Below, piece by piece: positions 16,391 to 24,781 of a DNA stretch of 27,093 nucleotides. The notes below the pieces were generated by a model, which was given only the letters and a program-made list of their open reading frames with translations, searched no databases and had not been told where the DNA came from. The stretch spans positions 1 through 27,093 of the forward strand of contig JAADGA010000153.1 of the NCBI GenBank assembly GCA_013152615.1, read 5' to 3'. Within the stretch, counting starts at the first letter, position 1. Every line of letters starts with the position of its first letter. The stretch is from Alphaproteobacteria bacterium. Its GTDB lineage: Bacteria; Pseudomonadota; Alphaproteobacteria; Sphingomonadales; Emcibacteraceae. A program made the translations under genes and the position numbers.

Positions 16391-18517
16391 ATGTTTGAAA
16401 TACATAGAAAAGAAATAAATTGGGGCGGCCGAACACTGGTTCTGGAAACCGGTCATATCGCCCGACAGGCCGCAGGTGCCGTGATGGTAACTTATGGCGA
16501 AACATCATGTCTGACGGCAGTAACCGCCGCCAAGACACCAAGAGCCGGGATCGATTTTTTCCCGCTCACCGTGAATTATCAGGAACGCGCCTATTCCGCC
16601 GGTAAAATCCCCGGCGGATTTTTTAAACGCGAAGGCCGTCCGGGCGAGGCAGAAACACTGACCTGTCGTCTGATTGACCGGCCTATCCGTCCGCTGTTTG
16701 TCAAGGGGTTCAAGAATGAAACCCAGGTTGTCTGTACCGTGATGTCTCATGATCTGGAAAATAATCCGGATATTACCGCTCTGGTCGGCACCAGTGCCGC
16801 CCTGACCATTTCCGGATTACCGTTTATGGGGCCGATTGGCGCCGCCCGGGTCGGTTATATTGACGGTGAATATATCCTCAACCCGACCCTTGAGCAGCTC
16901 GAAACATCCGACCTCGATCTGGTGGTTGCCGGTACGCGGGATGCGGTGCTGATGGTGGAATCAGAAGCCAGCGAGCTGTCCGAAGATATTATGCTTGGGG
17001 CCGTTATGTTCGGTCACGAACAGATGCAGGTGGTGATTGATGCCATTATCGAGCTGGCGGAACTCGCCGCAAAAGACCCGATTGAACTGCCGGAAGAGGA
17101 AGATCATTCCGAGCTTGCCGCCAAAATTGCCGAGCTTGCCGAAGCCGACCTCCGGGCAGCTTACGGTGAAACCGTCAAACAGGTGCGGGTCCAGCAGATC
17201 AACAGCATCAAGGACCGGGTCAAGGCAGAACTGGCCCCAGAAGATGATCAGGCCGCAGCCGGACTGGTTGGCGACCTGCTGAAAAACCTTGAGAAAACCA
17301 TCGTGCGCGGCGATATTATCAAAACCGGCAAGCGGATTGATGGCCGTAGTCTGGATACGGTGCGCCCGGTTATGGCCGAGGTAAATATCCTGCCCCGGAC
17401 CCATGGCTCCGCCCTGTTTACCCGGGGGGAAACCCAGGCGACAGTGATCACGACGCTTGGCACCGGCGATGATGAGAAATTCGTTGATGCCCTGACCGGC
17501 ACTTATAAAGAACGCTTTATGCTGCATTATAACTTCCCGCCCTATTCTGTCGGTGAAGTCGGCCGCATGATGGGCACCAGCCGCCGGGAAACCGGCCATG
17601 GCAAGCTGGCATGGCGGGCATTGCACGCGGTGCTGCCGGCTCATGATGAATTCCCTTATACCATCCGGGTGGTCTCTGAAATCACCGAATCAAACGGCTC
17701 CTCTTCCATGGCGTCAGTCTGTGGCGGTTCGCTGGCGTTGATGGATGCCGGGGTGCCGTTGAAACGCCCGGTTTCCGGCATTGCCATGGGCCTGATTAAA
17801 GAAGGCGATGACTATGCGGTGCTGTCTGATATTCTCGGTGATGAAGATCATCTCGGCGATATGGACTTTAAAGTGGCCGGAACATCTGAAGGCATTACCT
17901 CGCTGCAAATGGACATCAAGATTACCGGCATCACCCGGGAAATCATGGATGTTGCGCTGAAACAGGCGGCTGCGGGCCGCGCGCATATCCTTGACGAAAT
18001 GAGCAAGGCACTGTCCGGTGCCCGTGCCGAAATGAGCGACCATGCGCCGCGTATTGAAACCATTCAGATCAATCGCGAAAAAATCCGTGAAGTCATCGGT
18101 ACCGGCGGCAAGGTCATCCGCGAAATCTGTGAAGTGACCGGGGCCAAGGTTGATATCGAGGATGACGGCACGATCAAGGTATCCTCGTCCGATCTCAGCG
18201 CCATTGAAGCCGCGCTGAAATGGATTGAGGGTATTGTTGCCGAACCCGAAGTTGGTAAAATCTATCAGGGTAAAGTGGTCAAAACCGTTGATTTCGGTGC
18301 CTTTGTCAATTTCCTTGGCAGTCGTGACGGTCTGGTTCATATCAGTGAGCTTGAAAATCATCGGGTCAAGCAGGTTACTGATATCATCAAGGAAGGTGAC
18401 ATCATTAAAGTCAAGGTTCTGGCGGTTGATGATCGCGGCAAGGTTCGCCTGAGCCGTCGTGCCGTTGATCAGGAAACCGGAGAAGATCTCCAGGGAAAGC
18501 CGGACGAAGCGGAATAA
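16391..18517 (+). CDS. pnp: Polyribonucleotide nucleotidyltransferase (PNPase)
   Basis: 708 residues, the full family length. Order: first RNase PH domain (about 10-145, with [15 protein letters not shown] and [13 protein letters not shown]), alpha-helical linker, second RNase PH domain (about 320-460, with [15 protein letters not shown] and [19 protein letters not shown]), KH domain (about 560-610, [14 protein letters not shown]) and S1 domain (about 622-695, [22 protein letters not shown]). PNPase degrades RNA 3' to 5' by phosphorolysis and often joins the degradosome. It lies 110 bp after rpsO behind two leader stem-loops, and its stop codon sits in the loop of a perfect hairpin. Confidence 0.98.
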   Translation: MFEIHRKEINWGGRTLVLETGHIARQAAGAVMVTYGETSCLTAVTAAKTPRAGIDFFPLTVNYQERAYSAGKIPGGFFKREGRPGEAETLTCRLIDRPIRPLFVKGFKNETQVVCTVMSHDLENNPDITALVGTSAALTISGLPFMGPIGAARVGYIDGEYILNPTLEQLETSDLDLVVAGTRDAVLMVESEASELSEDIMLGAVMFGHEQMQVVIDAIIELAELAAKDPIELPEEEDHSELAAKIAELAEADLRAAYGETVKQVRVQQINSIKDRVKAELAPEDDQAAAGLVGDLLKNLEKTIVRGDIIKTGKRIDGRSLDTVRPVMAEVNILPRTHGSALFTRGETQATVITTLGTGDDEKFVDALTGTYKERFMLHYNFPPYSVGEVGRMMGTSRRETGHGKLAWRALHAVLPAHDEFPYTIRVVSEITESNGSSSMASVCGGSLALMDAGVPLKRPVSGIAMGLIKEGDDYAVLSDILGDEDHLGDMDFKVAGTSEGITSLQMDIKITGITREIMDVALKQAAAGRAHILDEMSKALSGARAEMSDHAPRIETIQINREKIREVIGTGGKVIREICEVTGAKVDIEDDGTIKVSSSDLSAIEAALKWIEGIVAEPEVGKIYQGKVVKTVDFGAFVNFLGSRDGLVHISELENHRVKQVTDIIKEGDIIKVKVLAVDDRGKVRLSRRAVDQETGEDLQGKPDEAE

Positions 18518-18526
18518 TTCCGCTTC
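18506..18526 (+). other. Perfect hairpin with the pnp stop codon as its loop
   Basis: GAAGCGGAA (18506-18514) and TTCCGCTTC (18518-18526) form a 9-bp perfect stem around TAA (18515-18517), which is the pnp stop codon. No T-tract follows, so it is not a standard intrinsic terminator. It could protect the 3' end from exonucleases or aid a Rho-type end. Confidence 0.8.
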
Positions 18527-18564
18527 CCGACTATTTGGCTCCGGGCTTTGTTGTAACGGGCAGA

Positions 18565-18570
18565 TATAAT
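18565..18570 (+). promoter_or_regulatory. Consensus -10 box before the NMO-like gene
   Basis: A perfect TATAAT lies 41 bases before the ATG at 18612. No good -35 hexamer is present at the usual 16-18 bp spacing, so this is a partial match only. Confidence 0.35.
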
Positions 18571-18611
18571 AGCCGTATCGAAAAGGCCCTGATCCGCCTC
18601 AAGGGAAGCTA

Positions 18612-20051
18612 ATGCCGGCAGGGATGGCTGGCGGTAACGCAGGTTTAACAGTTATGAGTTTACTTAAGTCGTTAATGATGTCGGGGAAAGAGGTTTTGCC
18701 ACTGGTGGAAGGCGGCAAGGGAATTTCCGCCACCAATGGCTTCAGTGCCGGGGCGTGGGCGGCGGCGGGCGGTGTTGGCACCGTAAGCTGCGTCAATGCC
18801 GACAGTTATGATGACGATGGCAATGTCATTCCCCAGATTTATCACGGCAGAACCAGATTGGAACGTCACCGGGAACTGGTCGATTATGCGATCAGGGGCG
18901 GGGTTACCCAGGTCAGACAGGCTCATGAGCTGGCACAGGGCAGAGGTCGTCTCCATATCAATGTCCTGTGGGAAATGGGCGGCGCCGAAGCGGTGCTGGA
19001 AGGGGTTCTTGCCCGGGCAAAGGGGCTGGTCCATGGCGTCACCTGTGGTGCCGGTATGCCCTATAAACTCAGTGAAATTGCTGCCCGGCATGAGGTGTTT
19101 TACCATCCGATCATTTCTTCTGCCCGCGCTTTTGGCATCCTGTGGAAACGGGCCTACCGGAAATACGGTCACTGGCTCGGCAGCGTGGTTTACGAAGACC
19201 CGTGGCTTGCCGGTGGTCATAACGGCCTCTCCAATGCCGAAGACCCGCAGGTGCCGCAGGACCCCTATCCCCGGGTGATCGCGCTCAGGACGATGATGAA
19301 TAAATTCGGCCTTAATAATGTACCGATCATCATGGCGGGCGGGGTCTGGTACCTGCGCGACTGGCTGAAATGGATCAATAATCCGGCGATTGGCCCGGTG
19401 GCATTTCAATATGGCACCCGGCCTTTGTTGACAAAGGAAAGCCCGATTCCGCAGAAATGGAAAGAGGCCCTGACCAAACTGAAAGATGGCGACATCCTGT
19501 TGCATCGCTTCAGTCCAACCGGATTTTATGCCTCTGCGGTTCATAATCGTTTCCTGCGCAGGCTGGAAAGTCGTTCCGAACGGCAGGGGGCCTTTTCAGC
19601 CAAACAGTCCGAGGATTTCTGTGCCGAAATTCAGGCAGGCAAGCGGAAATATTTTGTTCACCCTGAAGACAAGCCAAAAGTTGACGGCTGGATTGGTGAC
19701 GGCTATTGCGAGGCGATGAAAACACCGGATAATACGCTGGTCTTTACCACGGTGGAGGAGTGCCGGAAAATCCGTCAGGATCAGAGGGAATGCATGGGCT
19801 GCCTCAGCCAGTGTAAATTTTCCAACTGGTCACAGGACCCGGAAAAGAAATATTCCACCGGGCGCGGGGCTGACCCACGCAGTTTCTGTATCCAGAAAAC
19901 GCTGATGGCTATTGCCCACGGCGGGGATTTACAGGATAACCTGATGTTTGCCGGTCATTCGGCGTTTAATTTTGCCACCGACCCTTTCTTCAGCAATGGC
20001 TTTATTCCGACAGTCAAGGAACTGGTTGACCGTATATTGACCGGGGATTAG
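18612..20051 (+). CDS. NMO-like flavin oxidoreductase with Cys-rich C-terminal extension
   Basis: 479 residues; AAGGGA (18601-18606) 5 bases before the ATG supports this start. The body resembles nitronate monooxygenase/2-nitropropane dioxygenase-type FMN barrels: GFSAGAWAAAGGVGTVS near the N-terminus, GLVHGVTCGAGMP, then EDPWLAGGHNG and PIIMAGGVWYLRDWLKW, where the glycine-rich loops would hold the phosphate. It is longer than ordinary NMO proteins (about 320-350 aa). The extra C-terminal part has Cys394-x2-Cys397-x3-Cys401-x24-Cys426, similar to the C-x2-C-x3-C Fe-S motif of dienoyl-CoA-reductase-like flavoenzymes, so an Fe-S or zinc site is possible. The true substrate is unknown; nitronate oxidation should not be assumed. 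Confidence 0.8.
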   Translation: MPAGMAGGNAGLTVMSLLKSLMMSGKEVLPLVEGGKGISATNGFSAGAWAAAGGVGTVSCVNADSYDDDGNVIPQIYHGRTRLERHRELVDYAIRGGVTQVRQAHELAQGRGRLHINVLWEMGGAEAVLEGVLARAKGLVHGVTCGAGMPYKLSEIAARHEVFYHPIISSARAFGILWKRAYRKYGHWLGSVVYEDPWLAGGHNGLSNAEDPQVPQDPYPRVIALRTMMNKFGLNNVPIIMAGGVWYLRDWLKWINNPAIGPVAFQYGTRPLLTKESPIPQKWKEALTKLKDGDILLHRFSPTGFYASAVHNRFLRRLESRSERQGAFSAKQSEDFCAEIQAGKRKYFVHPEDKPKVDGWIGDGYCEAMKTPDNTLVFTTVEECRKIRQDQRECMGCLSQCKFSNWSQDPEKKYSTGRGADPRSFCIQKTLMAIAHGGDLQDNLMFAGHSAFNFATDPFFSNGFIPTVKELVDRILTGD

Positions 20052-20093
20052 ACCCCGATGTCGTAACCGCGACCGATCAGGATAACACCCCGT

Positions 20094-20112
20094 ATAAACC
20101 GGGTGGGTTTAT
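20094..20112 (+). terminator. Weak hairpin between the NMO-like gene and irr
   Basis: ATAAACC (20094-20100) pairs with GGTTTAT (20106-20112) around GGGTG, followed by the AT-rich TATTG. It may be a weak terminator or an operator in front of irr. AT-rich stems of this length are not very stable. Confidence 0.3.
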
Positions 20113-20155
20113 TATTGTGAAAATATAGGCTATGCTGGGGCAAGGACCGACAAAT

Positions 20156-20596
20156 ATGACAGATGAACCCACAAACAGGGCAAAAGAAAGACCTTATGTC
20201 AAGGTTATGCAGAAATTGCGGCAGGCGGGATTGCGTCCCACCCGTCAGCGTCTGGCGTTGGCAAAGCTGTTATTTGACGGGCCGAACCGTCATGTGACGG
20301 CTGAAATGCTTCACGAGGAAACCATCAAGGCCAATATAAATATTGTTCTGGCCACGGTATATAACAGTTTGCACCAATTTACCGATGCCGGTCTGCTCAG
20401 GGAGATCGTGGTCAACCCGGGCCGAACCTATTTTGATACCAATGTCACCGACCATTATCATTATTTTCTGGCACAGGAAGGCCAGTTGGAGGATGTTCCC
20501 GAGGGCGCGTTAAAGATTGACCGGTTGCCGGAAGCCCCGGCCGGTAAAAAGATTTCCCGGATTGATGTGATTATTCATATGGCAGAAGAATCCTGA
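20156..20596 (+). CDS. irr: Fur-family regulator, Irr-like (iron response)
   Basis: 146 residues from the ATG at 20156; AAGGA at 20142-20146 lies 9 bases upstream, while the in-frame ATG at 20132 has no ribosome binding site. The winged-helix part has LRPTRQRLALAKLLFDG, HVTAEMLHEE and LATVYNSLHQFTDAGLLRE. The segment YFDTNVTDHYHYF matches Irr rather than Fur, Zur or PerR; His100-Tyr-His102 falls where Bradyrhizobium Irr has its His triplet involved in haem sensing. The N-terminal GCPWHD-type haem motif of some rhizobial Irr proteins is absent. Irr proteins repress haem and iron-using genes and activate uptake when iron is low. Ligand and targets are inferred from the family. Confidence 0.85.
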   Translation: MTDEPTNRAKERPYVKVMQKLRQAGLRPTRQRLALAKLLFDGPNRHVTAEMLHEETIKANINIVLATVYNSLHQFTDAGLLREIVVNPGRTYFDTNVTDHYHYFLAQEGQLEDVPEGALKIDRLPEAPAGKKISRIDVIIHMAEES

Positions 20597-20715
20597 ATTG
20601 CGCAAATAGTCTTCCAAATCCTGAAAATATCCTTTAGAACCCAAAAGAATCCGCAAGAGCGGAGCAGGACATAGTTGTAATGACCGCCGTTATTGTGCCA
20701 AATCAGGATAATATA

Positions 20716-20784
20716 AAAACCGGAGTTTCCACTATAGTATGAAAAATGGAGTTTCCAGCATAATATGGAAAACGGAGTTTAATG
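20716..20784 (+). repeat. 26-bp tandem repeat (about 2.6 copies) carrying ribosome binding sites
   Basis: GGAGTTT recurs at exactly 26-bp spacing (20722, 20748, 20774). The first two units (20716-20741, 20742-20767) match at 21 of 26 positions and each ends with ATG. The third is cut short by the ATG at 20782, for which GGAG at 20774-20777 is the ribosome binding site. The ATG at 20739 opens a 20-codon frame overlapping the next gene's start, and the ATG at 20765 opens MENGV. Confidence 0.9.
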
Positions 20785-21360
20785 TTAAAACGCCTGTATA
20801 ACTGGACGCTGGCCAAGGCCGCTCATCCAAAAGCGTTATGGATACTGGCTGCTCTGGCCTTTGCCGAAAGTTCATTTTTTCCGATTCCGCCGGATGTTCT
20901 GCTGGTGCCGATGGTGCTTGCAGCGCGGAAACACGCATGGCGGATTGCGCTGGTCTGTTCACTCGCGTCGGTTGTTGGCGGGATACTGGGCTATTATATT
21001 GGTTATGCCCTGTTTGATGTGATCGGTCAGCCGATCATTGATTTTTACCATATGCAGGACCAGTTCAGGCGATTCACCCAATTATATAACGCGTATGGCC
21101 AATGGATTGTCGGTATCGCCGGCTTTACCCCCATTCCCTATAAGGTCTTCACCATTGCCAGCGGGGTCGCCCATCTGCCGCTGTCCTCTTTTGTTATCGC
21201 GAGCGCCCTGTCGCGGACCGCGCGGTTTTTTCTGGTGGCCGCCCTGCTGTGGAAATTTGGTGATCCAATTCGTAATTTTATCGAAAAAAGACTGGGTCTG
21301 TTGACCTTGATATTCTTTGTCCTGCTGTTCGGCAGTTTTTTCGCCCTGAGATATATTTGA
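20782..21360 (+). CDS. YqaA/DedA-family inner membrane protein
   Basis: 192 residues with several membrane segments (about 18-48, 55-78, 108-128, 138-160 and 170-190). The DedA/SNARE-associated signatures are AESSFFPIPPDVLLVPMVLA near the N-terminus and GFTPIPYKVFTIASGVAHLPLSSFVIAS in the middle, where the paired Pro and Lys residues form a re-entrant loop in related proteins. The compact length and the FPIPPDVLL motif point to the YqaA subgroup. Members of the wider superfamily have been linked to lipid-carrier transport and membrane homeostasis, but the YqaA role is not established. It has GGAG 4 bases before the ATG and is the last + gene before a convergent LysR gene. Confidence 0.88.
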   Translation: MLKRLYNWTLAKAAHPKALWILAALAFAESSFFPIPPDVLLVPMVLAARKHAWRIALVCSLASVVGGILGYYIGYALFDVIGQPIIDFYHMQDQFRRFTQLYNAYGQWIVGIAGFTPIPYKVFTIASGVAHLPLSSFVIASALSRTARFFLVAALLWKFGDPIRNFIEKRLGLLTLIFFVLLFGSFFALRYI

Positions 21361-21482
21361 GATATATCTGAAGCCTGACATCACCAAAAATCCACCCGAC
21401 AAAACAGGAGCATCTCAGTTGTCGAATCGTAACGACTGTCAACTCTAATATACCTCAGCTTTAAAAACAATGTCTCAAACCT

Positions 21483-22370
21483 CTATAGAGAGGCACATTC
21501 ATCCAGCAGCCATTTGCGAAGACTGACAACCACATCATAATTTGCGTGATGTTCAGGATAGACAAGATAGTATCCTTTGCCTGTTTTAACCCGAACGGAA
21601 TATGGCTCAACAAGGCGGCCACTATTAAGATAATCAGTCACATACGGCATACGGCCAATGGCTATGCCAAGTCCTCCTGCCGCCGCTTCAAGCACCAGTC
21701 CCCGGCTGTCAAGATCCAGCCAATTGGCGTCGGACAGTTTTTTATCACCCGCCGCTTCCAGCCATGCCGCCCACTCATTGGGGTCCAGACTACAATGAAT
21801 CAAGGTATATTCTGACAGCTTATCCAGCTTATCAATAGAGGGTAATTTCTTTGCAAGTTCCGGACTGCATACTAAAAAAAGTTCGTCATCAATCAGGAAG
21901 TCACTACATAAACCGATCCAGTTGCCGTCACCATATCGAATGGCGGCATCAATATCACCACTACGGAATTCGACTAGATCCGTAGAACTGAGGAGTTTAA
22001 TATCGAGGTCAGGATGACGTTCTTTGAATTTTGGCAACAGATCCAATAACCAGCATGATGCGAGGGAATGAAATAAATGCAGTACCAGTGTGGACCGTTT
22101 CGCCCGCCCGGTTACCGCATTCGTTGCCTTTTCCAGGCGGGCAAAGATGTCCTGAATACTTTCAAGATAAATCGCCCCGGTACTGGTTAACACCGGTTTG
22201 CCTTTTTCCCTGTGGAAAAGCTGCACCCCGAGATGTTCTTCCAGCGAACGAACCTGATGGCTGACGGCAGAGGCAGATAAACATAAATCCTCAGCAGCCA
22301 TTTTGAAATTGTTATATCTCGCGGCGGCTTCGAAAGAGCGCAGGGCGGCAAATGGTGGCAGGTGACGCAT
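21483..22370 (-). CDS. LysR-family transcriptional regulator, GcvA-like
   Basis: 295 residues. The N-terminal helix-turn-helix (about 5-64: LRSFEAAARYNNFKMAAEDLCLSASAVSHQVRSLEEHLG) has the spacing and the PPFAALRSFEAAAR start typical of the GcvA subgroup. The rest is a periplasmic-binding-like effector domain (about 92-290) with LDIKLLSSTDLVEF and GGLGIAIGR. It faces away from the ThDP-enzyme operon at 23110, so it may control that operon, but 740 bp and an unrecognised ORF lie between. The effector is not predictable. It is convergent with the YqaA-type gene. Confidence 0.92.
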   Translation of the reverse strand: MRHLPPFAALRSFEAAARYNNFKMAAEDLCLSASAVSHQVRSLEEHLGVQLFHREKGKPVLTSTGAIYLESIQDIFARLEKATNAVTGRAKRSTLVLHLFHSLASCWLLDLLPKFKERHPDLDIKLLSSTDLVEFRSGDIDAAIRYGDGNWIGLCSDFLIDDELFLVCSPELAKKLPSIDKLDKLSEYTLIHCSLDPNEWAAWLEAAGDKKLSDANWLDLDSRGLVLEAAAGGLGIAIGRMPYVTDYLNSGRLVEPYSVRVKTGKGYYLVYPEHHANYDVVVSLRKWLLDECASL

Positions 22371-22391
22371 TAAATTACAAATTCCAGTCTG

Positions 22392-22763
22392 TTAAGTTTT
22401 TTGTTGCCCTTCAGCGTTATTGAAATAATTCCTTAAATCACGGTCATATAAATTAATTAATGCTTTTATCCGGGAAAATGACCTGTTCTGTTCCCATTCG
22501 TTCAAGGGTCGTCGCAATATCCTGTCGCGGGGGATCATCATGGCAAACAGCCACTGGATCACCGTTACATTATGGCAGCCGGACCGGAATAATTTTATTG
22601 CAAAAAAACCGGAATCACGGGCCTTAGCGTAACATTGTTGACGGTGTAAAGCAAAATTATCCTGATTTTCACGGCTTGGGTTACCCTCTTGCGCTATCAT
22701 GCCGGCCCTCTGCGGCACTGACCAGGAATCATACATCTCCTTCATTATGGCAGGGTTTAACAT
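22392..22763 (-). CDS. Unrecognised ORF, possibly a gene remnant
   Basis: 123 residues on the - strand, ending 21 bp before the LysR start. I do not recognise a family with confidence. The beginning (NPAIMKEMYDSW) and the segment GFFAIKLF are reminiscent of Stf0-type sulfotransferases, and a separate PPGEYF in the same orientation lies further upstream (about 22930), but the sulfate-donor loop expected near the N-terminus is missing and stops lie between. No well-placed ribosome binding site precedes the ATG at 22763 (AAAGG abuts it). It may be the decayed 3' part of a gene, or a non-coding open frame. Confidence 0.3.
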   Translation of the reverse strand: MLNPAIMKEMYDSWSVPQRAGMIAQEGNPSRENQDNFALHRQQCYAKARDSGFFAIKLFRSGCHNVTVIQWLFAMMIPRDRILRRPLNEWEQNRSFSRIKALINLYDRDLRNYFNNAEGQQKT

Positions 22764-23109
22764 CCTTTATAATTATGGAAAATTTTTTGAATTAATATTG
22801 CGGGCATTGCCGGGGTTTGACAAAGGAAATAATTTCAGCCCGCTGTGAATTTATTTGATTGTTTTTCCTGTTGGGGAGTGCCGGAATATCGGGATGAAAA
22901 AAATATCATCGAAAGCAAAAAATATTCACCGGGGGGGAAAATAATTCGTTTGTGGTCTACCGCCGGCCCGGAGTAATAATAGCAACAAGGCCTTCTTTGG
23001 AAAGGGATATATTCCCCGTTTTTTGGGCCTTGATTATCATGTCGCAATTATCATGTCGCGGCAGTCCTGGGAAAGAAGTGAGTAATTATTTTTAACGAGA
23101 GATCGTGTA
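22764..23109. other. Intergenic stretch before the ThDP-enzyme operon
   Basis: About 346 bp without a convincing gene. It is richer in A and T than its neighbours, with poly-A runs and a G7 tract near 22931. A 70-residue open frame on the - strand (22835-23047) has no recognisable family. A 14-bp tandem duplication lies near its right end. The promoter of the downstream operon and any LysR binding site should be here, but I cannot place them reliably. Confidence 0.5.
23033..23060. repeat. 14-bp tandem duplication upstream of the ThDP-enzyme gene
   Basis: ATTATCATGTCGCA (23033-23046) is followed directly by ATTATCATGTCGCG (23047-23060), identical in 13 of 14 positions. It ends 49 bp before the ATG at 23110. 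It may be a slippage product or a doubled regulator site. Confidence 0.9.
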
Positions 23110-24768
23110 ATGGCAAAACATACTGGTGGTAGCGTGTTAATTAACGCGTTGGAAATAAACGGTGTTGAAAAGATTTTCGGTGTGCCTGGGGAGAGTTATC
23201 TCGAAGCACTGGATTCACTTTACGATCATAAAGCGCATATGGAATATATCACCTGCCGTCAGGAGGGCGGGGCCGGTTTTATGGCCGCTGCCTATGCCCG
23301 TCTGACCGGGAAAGCGGGCATTTGCTTTGTTACGCGTGGGCCTGGTGCCGCCAATGCTGCAATCGGTGTTCATACCGCGTTTCAGGATTCAGCCCCAATG
23401 ATTTTACTTGTGGGGCAAGTGCCGCGCGATAATCTCGAGCGGGAAGCGTTTCAGGAGATGGATTACCGCCGGATGTTCGGTCAAATGGCAAAATGGATCG
23501 CACAAATTGATGATCCCTCCCGAATCCCGGAATTTATTAATCACGCGTTTCAAGTGGCTCATTCCGGTCGCCCCGGCCCCGTTGTTCTTGCCCTGCCGGA
23601 GGATATGCTGCGGGAAGAAACTGACATTTCTGACTTAACACCGGCACAGCCAGTATATGCGAATCCGGGCATGGCGGATATTCAGAGAATGCAGGACATG
23701 CTGGCGCAGGCAAAAAAACCCTTTGTAATCATTGGGGGATCTGTCTGGCGCGATAGTGCGCGTCTGGCATTTGAAGAATTCTGCTTACGCAACAGCATTC
23801 CGGTGGCGGCCGCCTTCCGCCGTCAGGATTTGTTCGATAATCACCATGATTGTTATATCGGCGATGTCGCATGGGGAAATATTGACAGTGTGACCAGAGC
23901 AATCGAAGAGTGCGATCTTTTGATCAGTTTTGGCGCGCGTCTGGATGAGGGTACGACATGTAAATATACCGTGCTGACGCCCCCGGTCCTGAAACAAAAA
24001 TTTATTCACATCTATCCGCAGGCGGAGGAATTGGGCCGGGTGTTCAAGGCTGACCTGATGATCAACGCGGGGGTCTGTGAAATGGCGTTTGCGCTGCAAA
24101 ATATTGATCTCGACAATCAGGGGCGGTTTGCCGGTTGGTGCCGGACCTTGCGCGAGGGCTATATCCAGTCTCTGACCGCGTCCCCGCAACCGGGTGATCT
24201 TGATATGGGCGTGATAATGGCGCATATCCGCGAAGTCCTGCCGCGTAATGCCATTGTAACGGCGGGGGCGGGCAATTACGCGGACTGGCCCAACAAGATT
24301 TATCAATATAGTGGCTGCGGCACCAACCTGTCATCGGTTTGTGGCGCTATGGGTTACGGGGTACCGGCGGCGGTCATGGCCAGTATTGTGCACCCCGACC
24401 GTACGGTGCTATGCTTCTCTGGTGATGGTGACTTCCTGATGAATGGTCAGGAGCTGGCAACGGCGGTGCAATATGGCGGTCAGCCGATCATTCTGGTCGT
24501 AAATAACGGTTTATACGGCACCATCCGCGCGCATCAGCAACGCCGCCATCCGGGCCGCGTCAGCGGTACCGAACTGGTGAATCCCGACTTTGCGCTGTTG
24601 GCGAAATCTTTCGGCGCTTATGGTGAAACGGTGACCCGGACAGAAGATTTTCCGGAAGCCTTTGCTCGGGCACAAAAATTTGATGGCGCGGCACTGCTTG
24701 AGTTACGGATTGATCCTGAATCCATCTGTTATAATTCATCGACATTGAGCGACATTGAACCGCTGTAA
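23110..24768 (+). CDS. Thiamine-diphosphate-dependent enzyme, acetolactate-synthase-like (probable 2-oxo acid decarboxylase)
   Basis: 552 residues with the three domains of the acetolactate synthase/pyruvate oxidase superfamily. The catalytic Glu is Glu52 in CRQEGGAGF. The ThDP/Mg motif is GDGD at 438-441 with NN at 465-466 (24 residues between GDG and NN). The FGVPGESYLEALD start and QVPRDNLEREAFQEMDYR form a conserved subgroup often annotated only as ThDP-binding protein. No regulatory small subunit (ilvN) gene follows, so biosynthetic acetolactate synthase is unlikely. With an aminotransferase 13 bp downstream and an aldehyde dehydrogenase after it, decarboxylation of a 2-oxo acid to an aldehyde is the simplest role. 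The ribosome binding site (GAGAG) is weak. Confidence 0.88.
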   Translation: MAKHTGGSVLINALEINGVEKIFGVPGESYLEALDSLYDHKAHMEYITCRQEGGAGFMAAAYARLTGKAGICFVTRGPGAANAAIGVHTAFQDSAPMILLVGQVPRDNLEREAFQEMDYRRMFGQMAKWIAQIDDPSRIPEFINHAFQVAHSGRPGPVVLALPEDMLREETDISDLTPAQPVYANPGMADIQRMQDMLAQAKKPFVIIGGSVWRDSARLAFEEFCLRNSIPVAAAFRRQDLFDNHHDCYIGDVAWGNIDSVTRAIEECDLLISFGARLDEGTTCKYTVLTPPVLKQKFIHIYPQAEELGRVFKADLMINAGVCEMAFALQNIDLDNQGRFAGWCRTLREGYIQSLTASPQPGDLDMGVIMAHIREVLPRNAIVTAGAGNYADWPNKIYQYSGCGTNLSSVCGAMGYGVPAAVMASIVHPDRTVLCFSGDGDFLMNGQELATAVQYGGQPIILVVNNGLYGTIRAHQQRRHPGRVSGTELVNPDFALLAKSFGAYGETVTRTEDFPEAFARAQKFDGAALLELRIDPESICYNSSTLSDIEPL

Positions 24769-24781
24769 GGGAGGACAGATA

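Noticed and set aside
18672..19544. Long open frame (290 codons) on the - strand opposite the NMO-like gene
   Set aside because: Antisense shadow of a conserved gene, with no recognisable domain.
23110..24768. Assignment as biosynthetic acetolactate synthase (ilvB) or as AruI
   Set aside because: No ilvN follows and the neighbours are an aminotransferase and an aldehyde dehydrogenase, which argues against ilvB. The N-terminal motif differs from the AruI sequence as I remember it, so no symbol is given.
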